A stretch of DNA of 64,000 bases from Natranaerobius thermophilus JW/NM-WN-LF (GCF_000020005.1 NC_010718.1:1555001-1619000); one strand, 5' to 3'; numbered from the stretch's first letter, positions 54,760 to 63,556 are shown. The notes: generated by a model not told the origin, from the letters alone. Program-made: numbers and translations.

Positions 54760-54805
54760 AAACTATGGACTTAGGTCAAAATTTTGGACACCAAAAAGTT
54801 AAGTA

Positions 54806-55687
54806 TTAAGCAGATTGCTTTGCTAGATCCTCAACATGTTGAGGAGTTAAAAACTCCAAACTTCCATGGATTCTTGTTCTGTTGTACCAGCTCTCAATGA
54901 ACCTAAATAGAGCAATTTCAGCCGATTTGAAGTCTAAGTACTTAACATGGTTAACTTCTTCCTTTTTCAAAGTAGCATGAAATGATTCGATATGTGCATT
55001 GTCATAAGGGCAGCCTTTTCTGCTAAATGATTGCTTGATCCCTTTGTACCTTAAAAAACGCTTAAAGTCATCGCTAGTGTACTGGGTACCTAGATCACTA
55101 TGTAGAATAAGTCCATTGCCAGGTTTCTGTGTATCATAAGCATTTTTAACAGCTTTAATAACTAAATCTGTTGTCATGGTCTTGCTAAAAGAGTATCCAA
55201 CAATTTTATGGGTGTGTAAATCCATTACAGAGGCTAAGTAGCACCAGCCGTCTTTAACAGTATCAATGTATGTAATATCAGTAACCCACTTTTGATTGAC
55301 AAATGTAGTTGAAAAGTCTTGTTTTAGGAGATTCTCTCGTTCGACTACTTTTTCTCTATTAGGATAAGGCCGATATTTTTTCCTGACAATTGATTTGATA
55401 CCCTCTTTTCTCATTAATCGTTGGACTCTTTTTAAGCTGACTTTGTATCCTTTATTGATTAGCACAGCGTGGATCTTTGGTGCACCATATCGCTTTTTAC
55501 TGTTTTTATGAATTTGAGTTATTTGATCTAATAGTTCTCTGTTTTCTTTGTCACGATTAGATTCAACTCGATTTATTGTTTCGTAATAAGTACTTCTCGG
55601 AAAGTCTAGAGCATCACAAATAGCTTTGATAGTATGCTCGTCCTTTTGTTCTTTTATAAATTCAGTAAGCTCTGTATTGTCTACTTT
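54806..55687 (-). CDS. IS3-family transposase OrfB (copy 3)
   Basis: Same as the copy at 53414 except for single residues (an Asn for Ser in YRPYP(S/N)REK). DDE residues and HTH_21 are complete; expressed by -1 slippage from orfA at 55689-55684. Confidence 0.92.
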   Translation of the reverse strand, partial: KVDNTELTEFIKEQKDEHTIKAICDALDFPRSTYYETINRVESNRDKENRELLDQITQIHKNSKKRYGAPKIHAVLINKGYKVSLKRVQRLMRKEGIKSIVRKKYRPYPNREKVVERENLLKQDFSTTFVNQKWVTDITYIDTVKDGWCYLASVMDLHTHKIVGYSFSKTMTTDLVIKAVKNAYDTQKPGNGLILHSDLGTQYTSDDFKRFLRYKGIKQSFSRKGCPYDNAHIESFHATLKKEEVNHVKYLDFKSAEIALFRFIESWYNRTRIHGSLEFLTPQHVEDLAKQSA

Positions 55688-55959
55688 TTGGCGAATATGG
55701 TCATAGCCTTTTTTAAGATTTCATTCTCCTCTTTCAAGCGAGCCATTTCTTTTTGCATTTCTTCCACATCTTTTGAAGTGGCTCCCTCACTGCCAGATTG
55801 TTGGTTTGGAGAGAAATCTTTGATCCATTTATAAATAGTAACCTCTGTCACACCATATTCGCTAGACAAATCCTTCACAGAACTACCTGAATTATATAAA
55901 TCTACAATTGTTCTTTTGAAGTCTTCATTATATCTCTTATTACTCATTACTGGACACAT
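55681..55959 (-). CDS. IS3-family transposase OrfA (copy 3)
   Basis: 92 residues, identical in sequence to OrfA of copy 2, with the same AAAAAG slip site before the stop. Confidence 0.92.
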   Translation of the reverse strand: MCPVMSNKRYNEDFKRTIVDLYNSGSSVKDLSSEYGVTEVTIYKWIKDFSPNQQSGSEGATSKDVEEMQKEMARLKEENEILKKAMTIFAKK

Positions 55960-56293
55960 CCTTTCGTTATTAATATTGTAAGTGACTTAACCATGATGTG
56001 TCCAAGAATTTATACTAACACCACTATTTTCTTCCTTTCTAGCATTTATTGGTTTTTCAAATTAACCATGATTAAAACTATGTTATAACATAAAAAAATT
56101 AATGACTAGCTTTTTTTCATTACTATTGAGTGCATGAAATCACTTTTTAACAAAATTTTGGTATTTATAGACTTCAAAGTAATAGCGTTACTTTTTGCAT
56201 ATGCTAGACTGCATTTATACTTCTGATATAAAAAATAAATGGTAACTAATTTTACTTTATAACACCAAAACTATCGGGGCTATAAGTTTATTC

Positions 56294-57325
56294 TTAACGT
56301 GAATCGTACTGTGAAATATCATTTTTAATAGCTGCACCAACTTCAAAAGAATTGCAGCCATCTTTCCTTTTTATTTTATATTTTTTAATGCATATACGAT
56401 TAAAACGACAGTTCTCGCAACTTTTCCGAGGTTTCTTAACTTTTGTGGTATCTTTCAAACTTTGATCATTTAATGAGTAGTATTCTGGTATATATGAAGC
56501 GAGATATGCCTTCAAGAATGTCAGTGTAGGAAAATTTGTCTCATTATTGATTGTTAAATTAGTTGTATTATATAAAAAGCGATCAAACCAAAAATTAATG
56601 AAATCATTGATATTTATAAAAATTTTATTATTTTCCTCGTATTTTTTAAGGGTTTTTATAAAATCATTATATAAATCATAGTTGATTTCTCTAAATATTT
56701 TATCCATTGAAAAATAATTTAAATCAAAAGATTCTTTTTTTGCAACCTCAATGTCGGACACAGTAATATTCTTTTCTGTTTTATTATATTTAATGTTTGT
56801 ATTCTTTTTGAGTCCTTGTTTATTTTTGTAAAAATCATCTTCTAACTTTCGTAATTCTTTAAATTGACATTTATAATTTTTGGGAAATTTAACGCTTTTT
56901 ACTTGACCTTCATTAACCTCTATTACCAAATGATACTTTTTAGAAATCTTCCATACACTAATATAAAACATAAAAATAACTATTTCTTTTAATATTTTTA
57001 TCCAACTATCATTTAAAAAGCAGGAAGAATCTTTAATTAAATCACAAGAATTATGCCACATGAGAAAATAACCTAGTCGCTTGTATTTTATGTTTTTTTT
57101 AATTCTATTGTGCTCTTCTAACTTCAGATAAGCTTTTTTAACATAAATTCTTTTTCCAAATTCAGCATCAGCACAATAATTGAAATGAAAGCTAATTAGT
57201 TGTCCCTCATGTTCTATAATAACATACAAATTATCCTTAGAAATTTTAGCGTTTATGGGGGACCTTAAGTTAGATTTAGTCATTAATATAGTGCCAATCC
57301 GAATAAATTTATTCAAAGCTCTCAT
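56294..57325 (-). CDS. Unknown protein with C-terminal cysteine cluster
   Basis: 343 residues, Lys/Asn/Ile-rich. The only clear motif is near the C-terminus: CENCRFNRIC followed 11 residues later by DGC, a four-cysteine pattern as in Fe-S or zinc sites. The N-terminal half is strand-rich (LYVIIEHEGQLISFHF). I do not recognise it. The first codon is uncertain because several in-frame starts lie near the N-terminus. It stands alone between IS copy 3 and the PD-(D/E)xK gene. Confidence 0.55.
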   Translation of the reverse strand: MRALNKFIRIGTILMTKSNLRSPINAKISKDNLYVIIEHEGQLISFHFNYCADAEFGKRIYVKKAYLKLEEHNRIKKNIKYKRLGYFLMWHNSCDLIKDSSCFLNDSWIKILKEIVIFMFYISVWKISKKYHLVIEVNEGQVKSVKFPKNYKCQFKELRKLEDDFYKNKQGLKKNTNIKYNKTEKNITVSDIEVAKKESFDLNYFSMDKIFREINYDLYNDFIKTLKKYEENNKIFININDFINFWFDRFLYNTTNLTINNETNFPTLTFLKAYLASYIPEYYSLNDQSLKDTTKVKKPRKSCENCRFNRICIKKYKIKRKDGCNSFEVGAAIKNDISQYDSR

Positions 57326-57492
57326 CTCCCTAATTATGAAAAAAGATAATTTTCCGCTTATATTAATGCCTGTTTTTTGAATTTTTACACATACTCTAAA
57401 AGGATATTTATAATAATATTTCGAAATTTATCAACAGAAATCCTTCCATATTTTACTGATGTTTCAAAAAGTGATTATATAAAGTAATTCAA

Positions 57493-58227
57493 CTACATAT
57501 CATTTGCAAAATACTTCCGATTTAAATACCCCTTTAAATCTTGCCCCACCTTTGATGTTAACTCCTGCCATGTAACAAATTTAGTACGTTTTCTTAAATC
57601 TTCATCTTTACAAGCCTCCCTAACCTCATAAAATTTCCTAATTAAATCTGGTCTTCTTTCATCAACTAAAAGTGTAAATGAAAACTCCTCTTCAAAAGCA
57701 ACCAAAAAATTTCTAATCAACTGATAGGATTCTATCTTACCATTTCTTTTAAGTAGCATGTCTGGATTGAAGACTTCCTGGAAGTTTAGGTAGCCTTTAA
57801 TTACTTGGACTTCTTTATCAGTAAAATTTTCTTCTGTAAGCTTGGCTTCGAATATATGGCTGCCTATTTTCATATCTATTTCTGTAGCTCGTCCATGTTT
57901 TTCGTTGGGAAAACTGGCCTGCCATCCAAACTTTATTTCGTCTGGTTCAATTTCCAACAAATCAGTTAATCCCTTCCACTTGAACACTTCAGGGTAGCAG
58001 AAAATGTTCATTAATAGCGCATCTGAACTGTTTAGGGACTGCATTTCGAGTGTTCCGTCATCAAAATGATTATGCTTCTTTTCTAGTCTTTGTATATACT
58101 CACAATTTTCATCAACACATATTAAATAATTATTTCTATCCTTGTCTAGATATTTAACAGCTTTTGTGCAATGGGGACAGAGGATTATTTGATTATTAGG
58201 AACCTCAACATATCCAGTGTCTTGCAT
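57493..58227 (-). CDS. PD-(D/E)xK nuclease-like protein with N-terminal zinc finger
   Basis: 244 residues. An N-terminal ribbon (CPHC and CVDENC) is followed by GWQASFPNEKHGRATEIDMKIGSHIFEAKLTE, in which EID and EAK match the D-x(n)-E-x-K catalytic pattern of restriction-like nucleases. The second half, YQLIRNFLVAFEEEFSFTLLVDERRPDLIRKF, fits the PGN_0703-type putative restriction enzymes I recall. No methyltransferase gene is adjacent. It is the last gene of cassette B, 105 bases before boundary element 3. Confidence 0.65.
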   Translation of the reverse strand: MQDTGYVEVPNNQIILCPHCTKAVKYLDKDRNNYLICVDENCEYIQRLEKKHNHFDDGTLEMQSLNSSDALLMNIFCYPEVFKWKGLTDLLEIEPDEIKFGWQASFPNEKHGRATEIDMKIGSHIFEAKLTEENFTDKEVQVIKGYLNFQEVFNPDMLLKRNGKIESYQLIRNFLVAFEEEFSFTLLVDERRPDLIRKFYEVREACKDEDLRKRTKFVTWQELTSKVGQDLKGYLNRKYFANDM

Positions 58228-58331
58228 TTTTTACAAAAGATAACGTTTACAACTTTTACGTACTTGTTGTTATAAATTGTCTTATCGGTATCACACATAT
58301 CACAGGTCGAATTACCATGCTATATGATTAA

Positions 58332-58410
58332 CCCATACTTACACCCCTCTAAAGAAAATAGGAAGCCCTTCACGGGCAAATGTGAAGGGCAAAAGTTTTG
58401 GGGTTTATAG
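58332..58410. repeat. Structured boundary element, copy 3
   Basis: ACCCATACTT-ACACCCCTCT, then GAAAATAGGAA, the 9-bp stem GCCCTTCAC / GTGAAGGGC around GGGCAAAT, and GTTTTGGGGTTTATAG. The rest of the 500-bp repeat is absent. It is the right outer boundary of the island. Downstream to 58528 there is only a small GGGTCTT / AAGACCC hairpin (58456-58479). Confidence 0.85.
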
Positions 58411-58528
58411 AAATAATAAATATTTCGCTGCTAAATAACCCAAAGAGATTAAAGGAGGGTCTTTTTCTTTCAAGACCCTTAATAACCAATGAACTCCTGT
58501 ATGAATTTACCATATTTTGTGTAATTAT

Positions 58529-58884
58529 CTAATTAATTTTACCTATGCCTATCTCATCAAGGTAATGTATTTTTCCTTCCCCGGTCATTGTTAACTCTTT
58601 CAGGTCGTTATTATTACCGAACCATTTTCTACTATCTGCAACATCTGAAGGATATGCAAAGTTTGAATAAGTACCAAGAGCTAGCATAAAAGAAGCTCCA
58701 ATACCAGTTTCGGGCATAGTACCGCCCCACACTCTTACGTCAAAAGAATAATCTGTGGTATTAGTAATAGAAATTTCTTCTGTACCATCTAAATAATCCT
58801 CATATAAATCAACTCTGATTTCATAGTGAGTTTTTATATGTTCCCAAAAAAAGGGGTATTATTTTGAGATAAGCTGTTAGTCAT
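58529..58884 (-). pseudogene. Unknown small protein, frameshifted in a T-run
   Basis: ATG 58884 starts MTNSLSQNNTPFF, then a T7 run puts the frame into an early stop. One extra T joins it to WEHIKTHYEIRVDLYEDY, TEEISITNTTDYSFDVRVWGGT and the visible C-terminal 67 codons ending in IHYLDEIGIGKIN. The whole would be about 118 residues, strand-rich and acidic. Not recognised. Either a true pseudogene or a slip site. Confidence 0.6.
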
Positions 58885-59100
58885 TAAAACTCCTTCACCT
58901 CCAAAGTTTTGTTTAATAAAATATCTACTACATATTAGTGACTTGAGCAGGGAATAGCGCAAACAATTTGATTATCTGTTGCATATGAATTTGGCGCTAA
59001 GAATTATTCCATATAATTATCGTTTGATTTTCATAGTGACATTGACTTGGGTAGGTTTTTTCTGTATAATGTGCATAAACTAACAACAAGGAGAGTAGAG

Positions 59101-59619
59101 ATGAGTGAAATAACAATTAGAAACTTGGAATCAAAAGACTTGCACCGTGTTCTTGAACTGAATGAAGAATCTGTACACTTTTTATCTCCACTGGATATGG
59201 ATCAGCTTAAGGAATTGATTTATGAAGTGGATGTCGCAAAAGTGGTTGAAGTGAGTGGAAGTGTTGAAGCGTTTGTTTTGGCGTTTCGTGAGAACAGACG
59301 TTACGACAGTGTGAATTATCAATGGTTTGCTGAAAAGTATGATTCGTTCCTCTATATTGATCGCGTGGTGGTGTCGGTGGCGATGCATGGTAATGGTATT
59401 GGGAAGGCACTTTATGAATCCATTTTGGAGTCTGCGCGTGTCATGGAGGTTCCGGTAGTTGCTGCAGAAATTGACATTGAGCCTGAAAACCCTGTTTCAC
59501 TGCAGTTTCACAAACACTTCGGTTTTGAAGAAGTTGGTAAACAATCAGTGGCCAATGGTAAAAAAGTAGTCTCTTTACAAGTGGTTACTCTAAATAATAC
59601 TTCAAGAAAAATTAATTAG
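59101..59619 (+). CDS. GNAT-family N-acetyltransferase
   Basis: 172 residues from ATG 59101, with AAGGAGAG upstream; an earlier in-frame ATG at 59047 has no ribosome site. Acetyl-CoA-binding motif A is seen as YIDRVVVSVAMHGNGIGKALYESIL near residues 85-105, and the C-terminal half has PENPVSLQFHKHFGFEEVG. This fits acetyltransferases of the RimI-like group that act on amines; the substrate is unknown. Its GC content is clearly higher than that of the island to its left. Confidence 0.85.
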   Translation: MSEITIRNLESKDLHRVLELNEESVHFLSPLDMDQLKELIYEVDVAKVVEVSGSVEAFVLAFRENRRYDSVNYQWFAEKYDSFLYIDRVVVSVAMHGNGIGKALYESILESARVMEVPVVAAEIDIEPENPVSLQFHKHFGFEEVGKQSVANGKKVVSLQVVTLNNTSRKIN

Positions 59620-59701
59620 TTAAAAACCTCGTTATGCTCAAGTCATCAGATTGATCATAATCGTTGGGGCCTATTCAAAATAATTACATAATAATTAGAG
59701 G

Positions 59702-59775
59702 TGGCTATCCGGGGAGAGAACATAACCTCCTAGTCAGTGAGACTGCTTAAAAAGAACTGTCTTCCCCGGATACCA
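59702..59775. other. Conserved-looking structured element, possible small RNA
   Basis: TGG-C-TATCCGGGGA (59702-59715) pairs with TCCCCGGATA-CCA (59763-59775), 13 pairs with one bulge, around a 47-base loop that contains a smaller hairpin AGTC-AGTGA-GACT. No T-run follows, so it is not a simple terminator. GC is far above the surroundings. Confidence 0.5.
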
Positions 59776-59810
59776 TAAGTAGCAGTTACAGACTATAGTT
59801 GTGCCTCGAG

Positions 59811-59948
59811 TTATTCGTCGCTATTTTTATCTTTTGCTTCGTTTAGACCTTTCTTTACAGCATTTTTAATTAATTGATATATTATAAATCCTCCACCCAA
59901 AAATACAAACAAAACTATTACTAACTCTGGCATTCCTATTCTCCCCAT
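59811..59948 (-). CDS. Small TatA-like membrane protein
   Basis: 45 residues: MGRIGMPELVIVLFVFLGGG, one membrane helix (about 8-26), then an amphipathic, lysine-rich helix (KNAVKKGLNEAKDKN). The start GRIGMPEL and the helix-helix plan match TatA/TatE, the pore subunit of twin-arginine export, but the FGxxxLP hinge is missing. GGAGGTGC lies 5 bases before ATG 59948. No tatC is near. It may be a degenerate TatA or an unrelated small membrane protein. Confidence 0.55.
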   Translation of the reverse strand: MGRIGMPELVIVLFVFLGGGFIIYQLIKNAVKKGLNEAKDKNSDE

Positions 59949-60113
59949 AATAGCACCTCCACAGTTTTTGTATTTCTAAGCATAATACTGAATGGTACTT
60001 TCTGTTTAAAACCACTTTCATATTTAATCATTCTTTCACCAATCTAATGATTTCTTCTAATTGTTCACCGTCTTTTTTCCATTCAATGATTACTTCTGTT
60101 TGCTCATCACTAA

Positions 60114-60461
60114 TATGCTTTTCAGCAATTAATAGGAGGTTTATTTCTAGCGTCTGCTACTTTTCTGTTAAAAATTATTATAAACACCGTAGCAAATAAT
60201 ACACCTTTTTGCTATGAAAATATAGTAAGATTCAGAAAGATTGGTTATATTCTATTAGGATTTGCCATGTTTGATTTCATCATCAATATACAAAACTTTG
60301 GGACTTTTTTAAATTTCTATCCATATTTTAGCATCGGATTGGATACATTGATATATTTTCTTCTAGCTTTCTTAACACTAACACTAGCTGAAATATTTAG
60401 ACTCGGATACAAAATAAGTCTGAATAATCATTATCCTTTTAAACATTATTTAATCCACTGA
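60114..60461 (+). pseudogene. DUF2975 membrane protein, C-terminal remnant
   Basis: The frame is open from 60114 and reads GLFLASATFLLKIIINTV, NTPFCYENIVRFRKIGYILLGFAMF and YFLLAFLTLTLAEIFRLGYKISL, the C-terminal half of DUF2975 proteins with NPF-ENV-RLRKIG as hallmark. The N-terminal part is missing; an ATG at 60267 would give only 64 residues. On the opposite strand at 60030-60157 a short startless frame suggests that two broken genes meet here. Confidence 0.6.
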
Positions 60462-60497
60462 GATAGGACCTCTCCTACCTCAGTGGATTTTCTTTTT
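60452..60497 (+). terminator. Rho-independent terminator
   Basis: AATCCACTGAG (60452-60462) pairs with CTCAGTGGATT (60479-60489), then TTCTTTTTTT. It overlaps the stop of the DUF2975 remnant. Confidence 0.88.
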
Positions 60498-60660
60498 TTC
60501 TATAGTCAACTTATTACCTTTTTCTTTTATATCTAAATCATAAACTTTTTCTCTTTCTGGATCAGTAGTTTCCTTTGTTATTTTTTCTGATTTATTTTGT
60601 TGATTACTTTCAGATTAAAACGAATTAGATTGATCAGATAAATGTATTTAAACATTTAGA

Positions 60661-61656
60661 TTAAACATTTAACGGAATTTCAACAACAAACTGTTTAGAA
60701 CCGTCTTTCATACTTGTGCTATAAAGTTTTAATGTTATTTCTTCATCTACATCTGAAGGTATTTCAACTTCCTCTTCAAAGTATCCCCAGTCTCCCATAG
60801 CAGCTGTTGTATGATCTTTGTAAACTACTTCACCATCTTCTGTAACTAAATCATAGGAAACTGTGCCCTCAAAAACACTAGCAAGTCCTGTTAATTTAAC
60901 TTTGTCCTCTATTTCATCTCCCGGTTCAGGACTAAATACTTTAATATATTCAGATTCTGCAACTATAGGTGATTCAATAGTATCAATGCCAATAAAACTT
61001 TTAAAATATCTGTCGGGATCTTCAACATCGATGAAATTCAAGGGGAGATCATTATTCTCTACGATAATTAAATCATAGGGATAAGTTAAAGCTTCCGTAA
61101 CTAGCTCATCTTCTCCAGGTTCTGTTGAACGAACTTTTATATCTATTTGATCCGAACCTTCCACTACTTCTGTTACTTCTACATCATAACCTCCAGTGGG
61201 TTTAGTTCCCTCAGTTACTAATACAAATCTATAACCTTCATATTGTTTTTCTTGAACAGCCGGGACCTCTTTTGAATAATTGATCCATTCTTGAATTTCA
61301 TTAGGTATATTATTTTGTTCTGGTCTGTAATAGCCATCTTCAAATTCTATTTTCTCTTCCCAGTTACTTTTATCTGATTCATTTGCGTCGTCACTGTCTG
61401 AATTGTCAGTTTTATCTTTATCGGTATCTATCACTACTTTATTATTATCGCCATCCCAAGTTACATCAGCATCGAATTTTTCTGCAATAACTCTCAACGG
61501 AACCAAGGTCCTACCGTTCTCAATAATTGGTTCAGTATCGGATTCCAATTCCTCACCATCAAAAATAATTGTTACTGAGGAAAGTGCGTTAACGGATACT
61601 GCTAAAATAATAGATAGCATTGCTACAACTGCGATTGTTAATATTTTCTTATTCAT
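60661..61656 (-). CDS. Secreted stalk-like protein: Cu-amine-oxidase-N, PrcB and Gmad2 domains
   Basis: 331 residues. Signal peptide at residues 1-25. A copper-amine-oxidase-N-like domain (ITIIFDGEEL to TWDGDNNKVVIDT) with GRTLVPLRVIAEKF follows, then an acidic linker. Residues about 140-215 (GYRFVLVTEGTKPTGGYDVEV and VTEALTYPYDLIIV) are the PrcB C-terminal domain; about 235-331 are a Gmad2 immunoglobulin-like domain (VFSPEPGDEI to KQFVVEIPL). ATG with AAAGGAGTG upstream. It is probably exported and cell-wall associated, as a protease cofactor or germination/spore-related factor. Very acidic, as expected in a halophile. Confidence 0.8.
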   Translation of the reverse strand: MNKKILTIAVVAMLSIILAVSVNALSSVTIIFDGEELESDTEPIIENGRTLVPLRVIAEKFDADVTWDGDNNKVVIDTDKDKTDNSDSDDANESDKSNWEEKIEFEDGYYRPEQNNIPNEIQEWINYSKEVPAVQEKQYEGYRFVLVTEGTKPTGGYDVEVTEVVEGSDQIDIKVRSTEPGEDELVTEALTYPYDLIIVENNDLPLNFIDVEDPDRYFKSFIGIDTIESPIVAESEYIKVFSPEPGDEIEDKVKLTGLASVFEGTVSYDLVTEDGEVVYKDHTTAAMGDWGYFEEEVEIPSDVDEEITLKLYSTSMKDGSKQFVVEIPLNV

Positions 61657-61840
61657 AGATCAACACTCCTTTGTTTTGTTATTCATCTATATATGACGAT
61701 CAAGTATTAAAAAAGTTACTATGAGTTAATTACCAAAAAAATCTTTGATTCTACTTTCCTATGAATATTTTCAATAAGTTAAAGGATTAGAAAAAGATCG
61801 ACGAATGATCATATTATTGTCAAATGACCACATAATGAAT

Positions 61841-63556
61841 TTAATCCTGTATTCTTTCATCAAGTTGAATAATGCCCTCTTTAATAATATCGTACGCCAA
61901 ATTTAGTCGTTTGGCAGAAATATTATCTTCTACAGTATCTAAAGGAGTGTGATAAACTGGTTCTAATCCTCGTTCCCCCATCCATACCAGGCATACTGCT
62001 GGGATTCCTTTATCATCGAAGGCAACATGATCAGAATTGATATTGACCTGAGCATCAAAAGTAGCTACATCATAATCTAATATTTCCTGTCCTTCAAGTA
62101 AACTATTGGTCACTTCATTTTCACTTTGGTCTAAGGAAGTGATAAACAATTCATCATTTTTCGGATAACTGGTTCCAATCATGTCAGGATTAATATTATA
62201 ATGATTTTCAAGTTCTTCCTCAGAAAGTTGTTCAACATAGTGATATGCTCCAAACAAACCAACTTCTTCAGCACCCAGATTAGCAAAGCGAAGTTCTGCA
62301 TCTAGGTCTTTATTTTTTAATGATTCTGCCAGTTTGAGTAAAGTGGTAGTTCCTGAAGCATTATCACTGGCGCCGGGAGAACCAGGCACACTGTCCAAAT
62401 GGGCTGTGACTGTGATAATCGGAGCATCTTCCTTATCTGACTTCTTTGTGGCCACCACATTATATGACTTTAAATCAATATTTTTATAGCTGCTGATTTC
62501 TAACTCTGGAGGATTTGCATGTTCTTTTTCCATTTCTTGTAACCACTGACCATGAATTGATGATGCTCCAAGGATAGGTATATTCACTTCCTTTTCTTTT
62601 CCTTCTTTATCTTGTATCAGTGGTACCATAGTTTGAGCTTCAGTATTTCCTTGATGATGTTCATCATCAAGGAAGGTAAAAATAACCGCCTCTGCTCCGG
62701 CCTCTTTTGCATTTTCGATTTGCTGTTCACTTATTTCGAAAGTTCTCAGATTTAAATCTTCATTAAATTCCCATTCGACTTCTGTATCATCTACTTTGAT
62801 CAAAGCAATATTACCATCAACTTCTTCAGGGAAATCACCTTCTTCCATACCAGTTCCACTATAATACATTTCCCCTTCTACAGAAGCTGTTTCACCATGG
62901 GGAGAAGTCATTGCTTGCCAAACAGTATCGTGATATTTTTCATAAGTCCAGCTTTGATCAGCTAATTCTGCTGAAACATTTCCAAAATGTTCTTCTCCGT
63001 CCATCACAGAAATATCTGCTAGTTTCATATTTTCTGGCCCTTTAAGATCTTCAAACCCTGTTTGCTCGCTTAACTTAAACTCTTGTAGTTCCAGTTCATA
63101 TCCTTCTTCATCATATCCTAAATCACGGTAAACATCCTTTAGGAATAGGGCTGCTTCCTTTTCCGCTTCAGATCCAGGTGGACGAGGACCTATCTCTAAT
63201 AAATCTTCAATATATCCCTGGATAACCTCCCCTTCCCCTGGTTTCATTTCAGCGACTAAATTACGACTTTCTGTTACTGAAAAAGTATATTCTTGTTCTT
63301 TACTAACCTTTTCTCCGTCTTCAAACCATCCAATAAACTCCCAACTTTCTCCGGTATCAACTGATACCGTTATTTCTTCGCCTTGCTCATAAGTTCCACT
63401 TCCTGAAACTTCACCGGCTTCTTCTGGTTCTAAATTTAAAAAAACCATATATCCGTGATCACCACATCCTGTTAACTTAACTGTTATTAATACAGCGATT
63501 AACAGTATAAAAAATAATTTTGTAATTGAGAGACTACTTTCGACTGTAAATCTCAT
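61841..63556 (-). CDS. Lipoprotein aminopeptidase of peptidase family M28
   Basis: 571 residues. A lipoprotein signal ends in LTGC with the lipid cysteine at C31. A short beta domain of the bacterial-repeat/InlB type (GEEITVSVDTGESWEFIGWFEDG) lies at about residues 50-105, a PA-like insert in the middle, and the M28 core from about 370: H and D in HLDSVPGSPGASDNASGT, E-E in GAEEVGLFGAYHY, D in PDMIGTSY and H in NSDHVAF, the full two-zinc set. GGGGAGG precedes the ATG. It probably trims peptides at the outer face of the membrane. Confidence 0.88.
   Translation of the reverse strand: MRFTVESSLSITKLFFILLIAVLITVKLTGCGDHGYMVFLNLEPEEAGEVSGSGTYEQGEEITVSVDTGESWEFIGWFEDGEKVSKEQEYTFSVTESRNLVAEMKPGEGEVIQGYIEDLLEIGPRPPGSEAEKEAALFLKDVYRDLGYDEEGYELELQEFKLSEQTGFEDLKGPENMKLADISVMDGEEHFGNVSAELADQSWTYEKYHDTVWQAMTSPHGETASVEGEMYYSGTGMEEGDFPEEVDGNIALIKVDDTEVEWEFNEDLNLRTFEISEQQIENAKEAGAEAVIFTFLDDEHHQGNTEAQTMVPLIQDKEGKEKEVNIPILGASSIHGQWLQEMEKEHANPPELEISSYKNIDLKSYNVVATKKSDKEDAPIITVTAHLDSVPGSPGASDNASGTTTLLKLAESLKNKDLDAELRFANLGAEEVGLFGAYHYVEQLSEEELENHYNINPDMIGTSYPKNDELFITSLDQSENEVTNSLLEGQEILDYDVATFDAQVNINSDHVAFDDKGIPAVCLVWMGERGLEPVYHTPLDTVEDNISAKRLNLAYDIIKEGIIQLDERIQD

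Larger units (their letters stand above)
54766..56023 (-). mobile_element. IS3-family (IS150-like) element, copy 3, complete
   Basis: 1258 bp, flanked by the 3-bp duplication CTA (54763-54765 and 56024-56026). It inserted between the ribosome site and the start codon of the gene fragment at 54634-54759 and so cut off its translation. Same orientation as copy 2, with 134 bp between the two, which makes the pair a composite-like unit able to recombine. Confidence 0.95.

Noticed and set aside
24843-58410. CRISPR array in the defence island
   Set aside because: No regularly spaced short direct repeats with unique spacers and no cas genes; repeats seen are long, few and far apart.
60030-60157. 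Startless - strand frame ending in WKKDGEQLEEIIRLVKE
   Set aside because: Protein-like but has no start codon, only about 42 codons, and overlaps the DUF2975 remnant; probably a gene fragment I cannot name.
60490-60625. - strand frame SESNQQNKSEKITKETTDPE to LTIEKKKIH
   Set aside because: No start codon or ribosome site and it lies after the stop of the PrcB/Gmad2 gene; likely chance or an old fragment.
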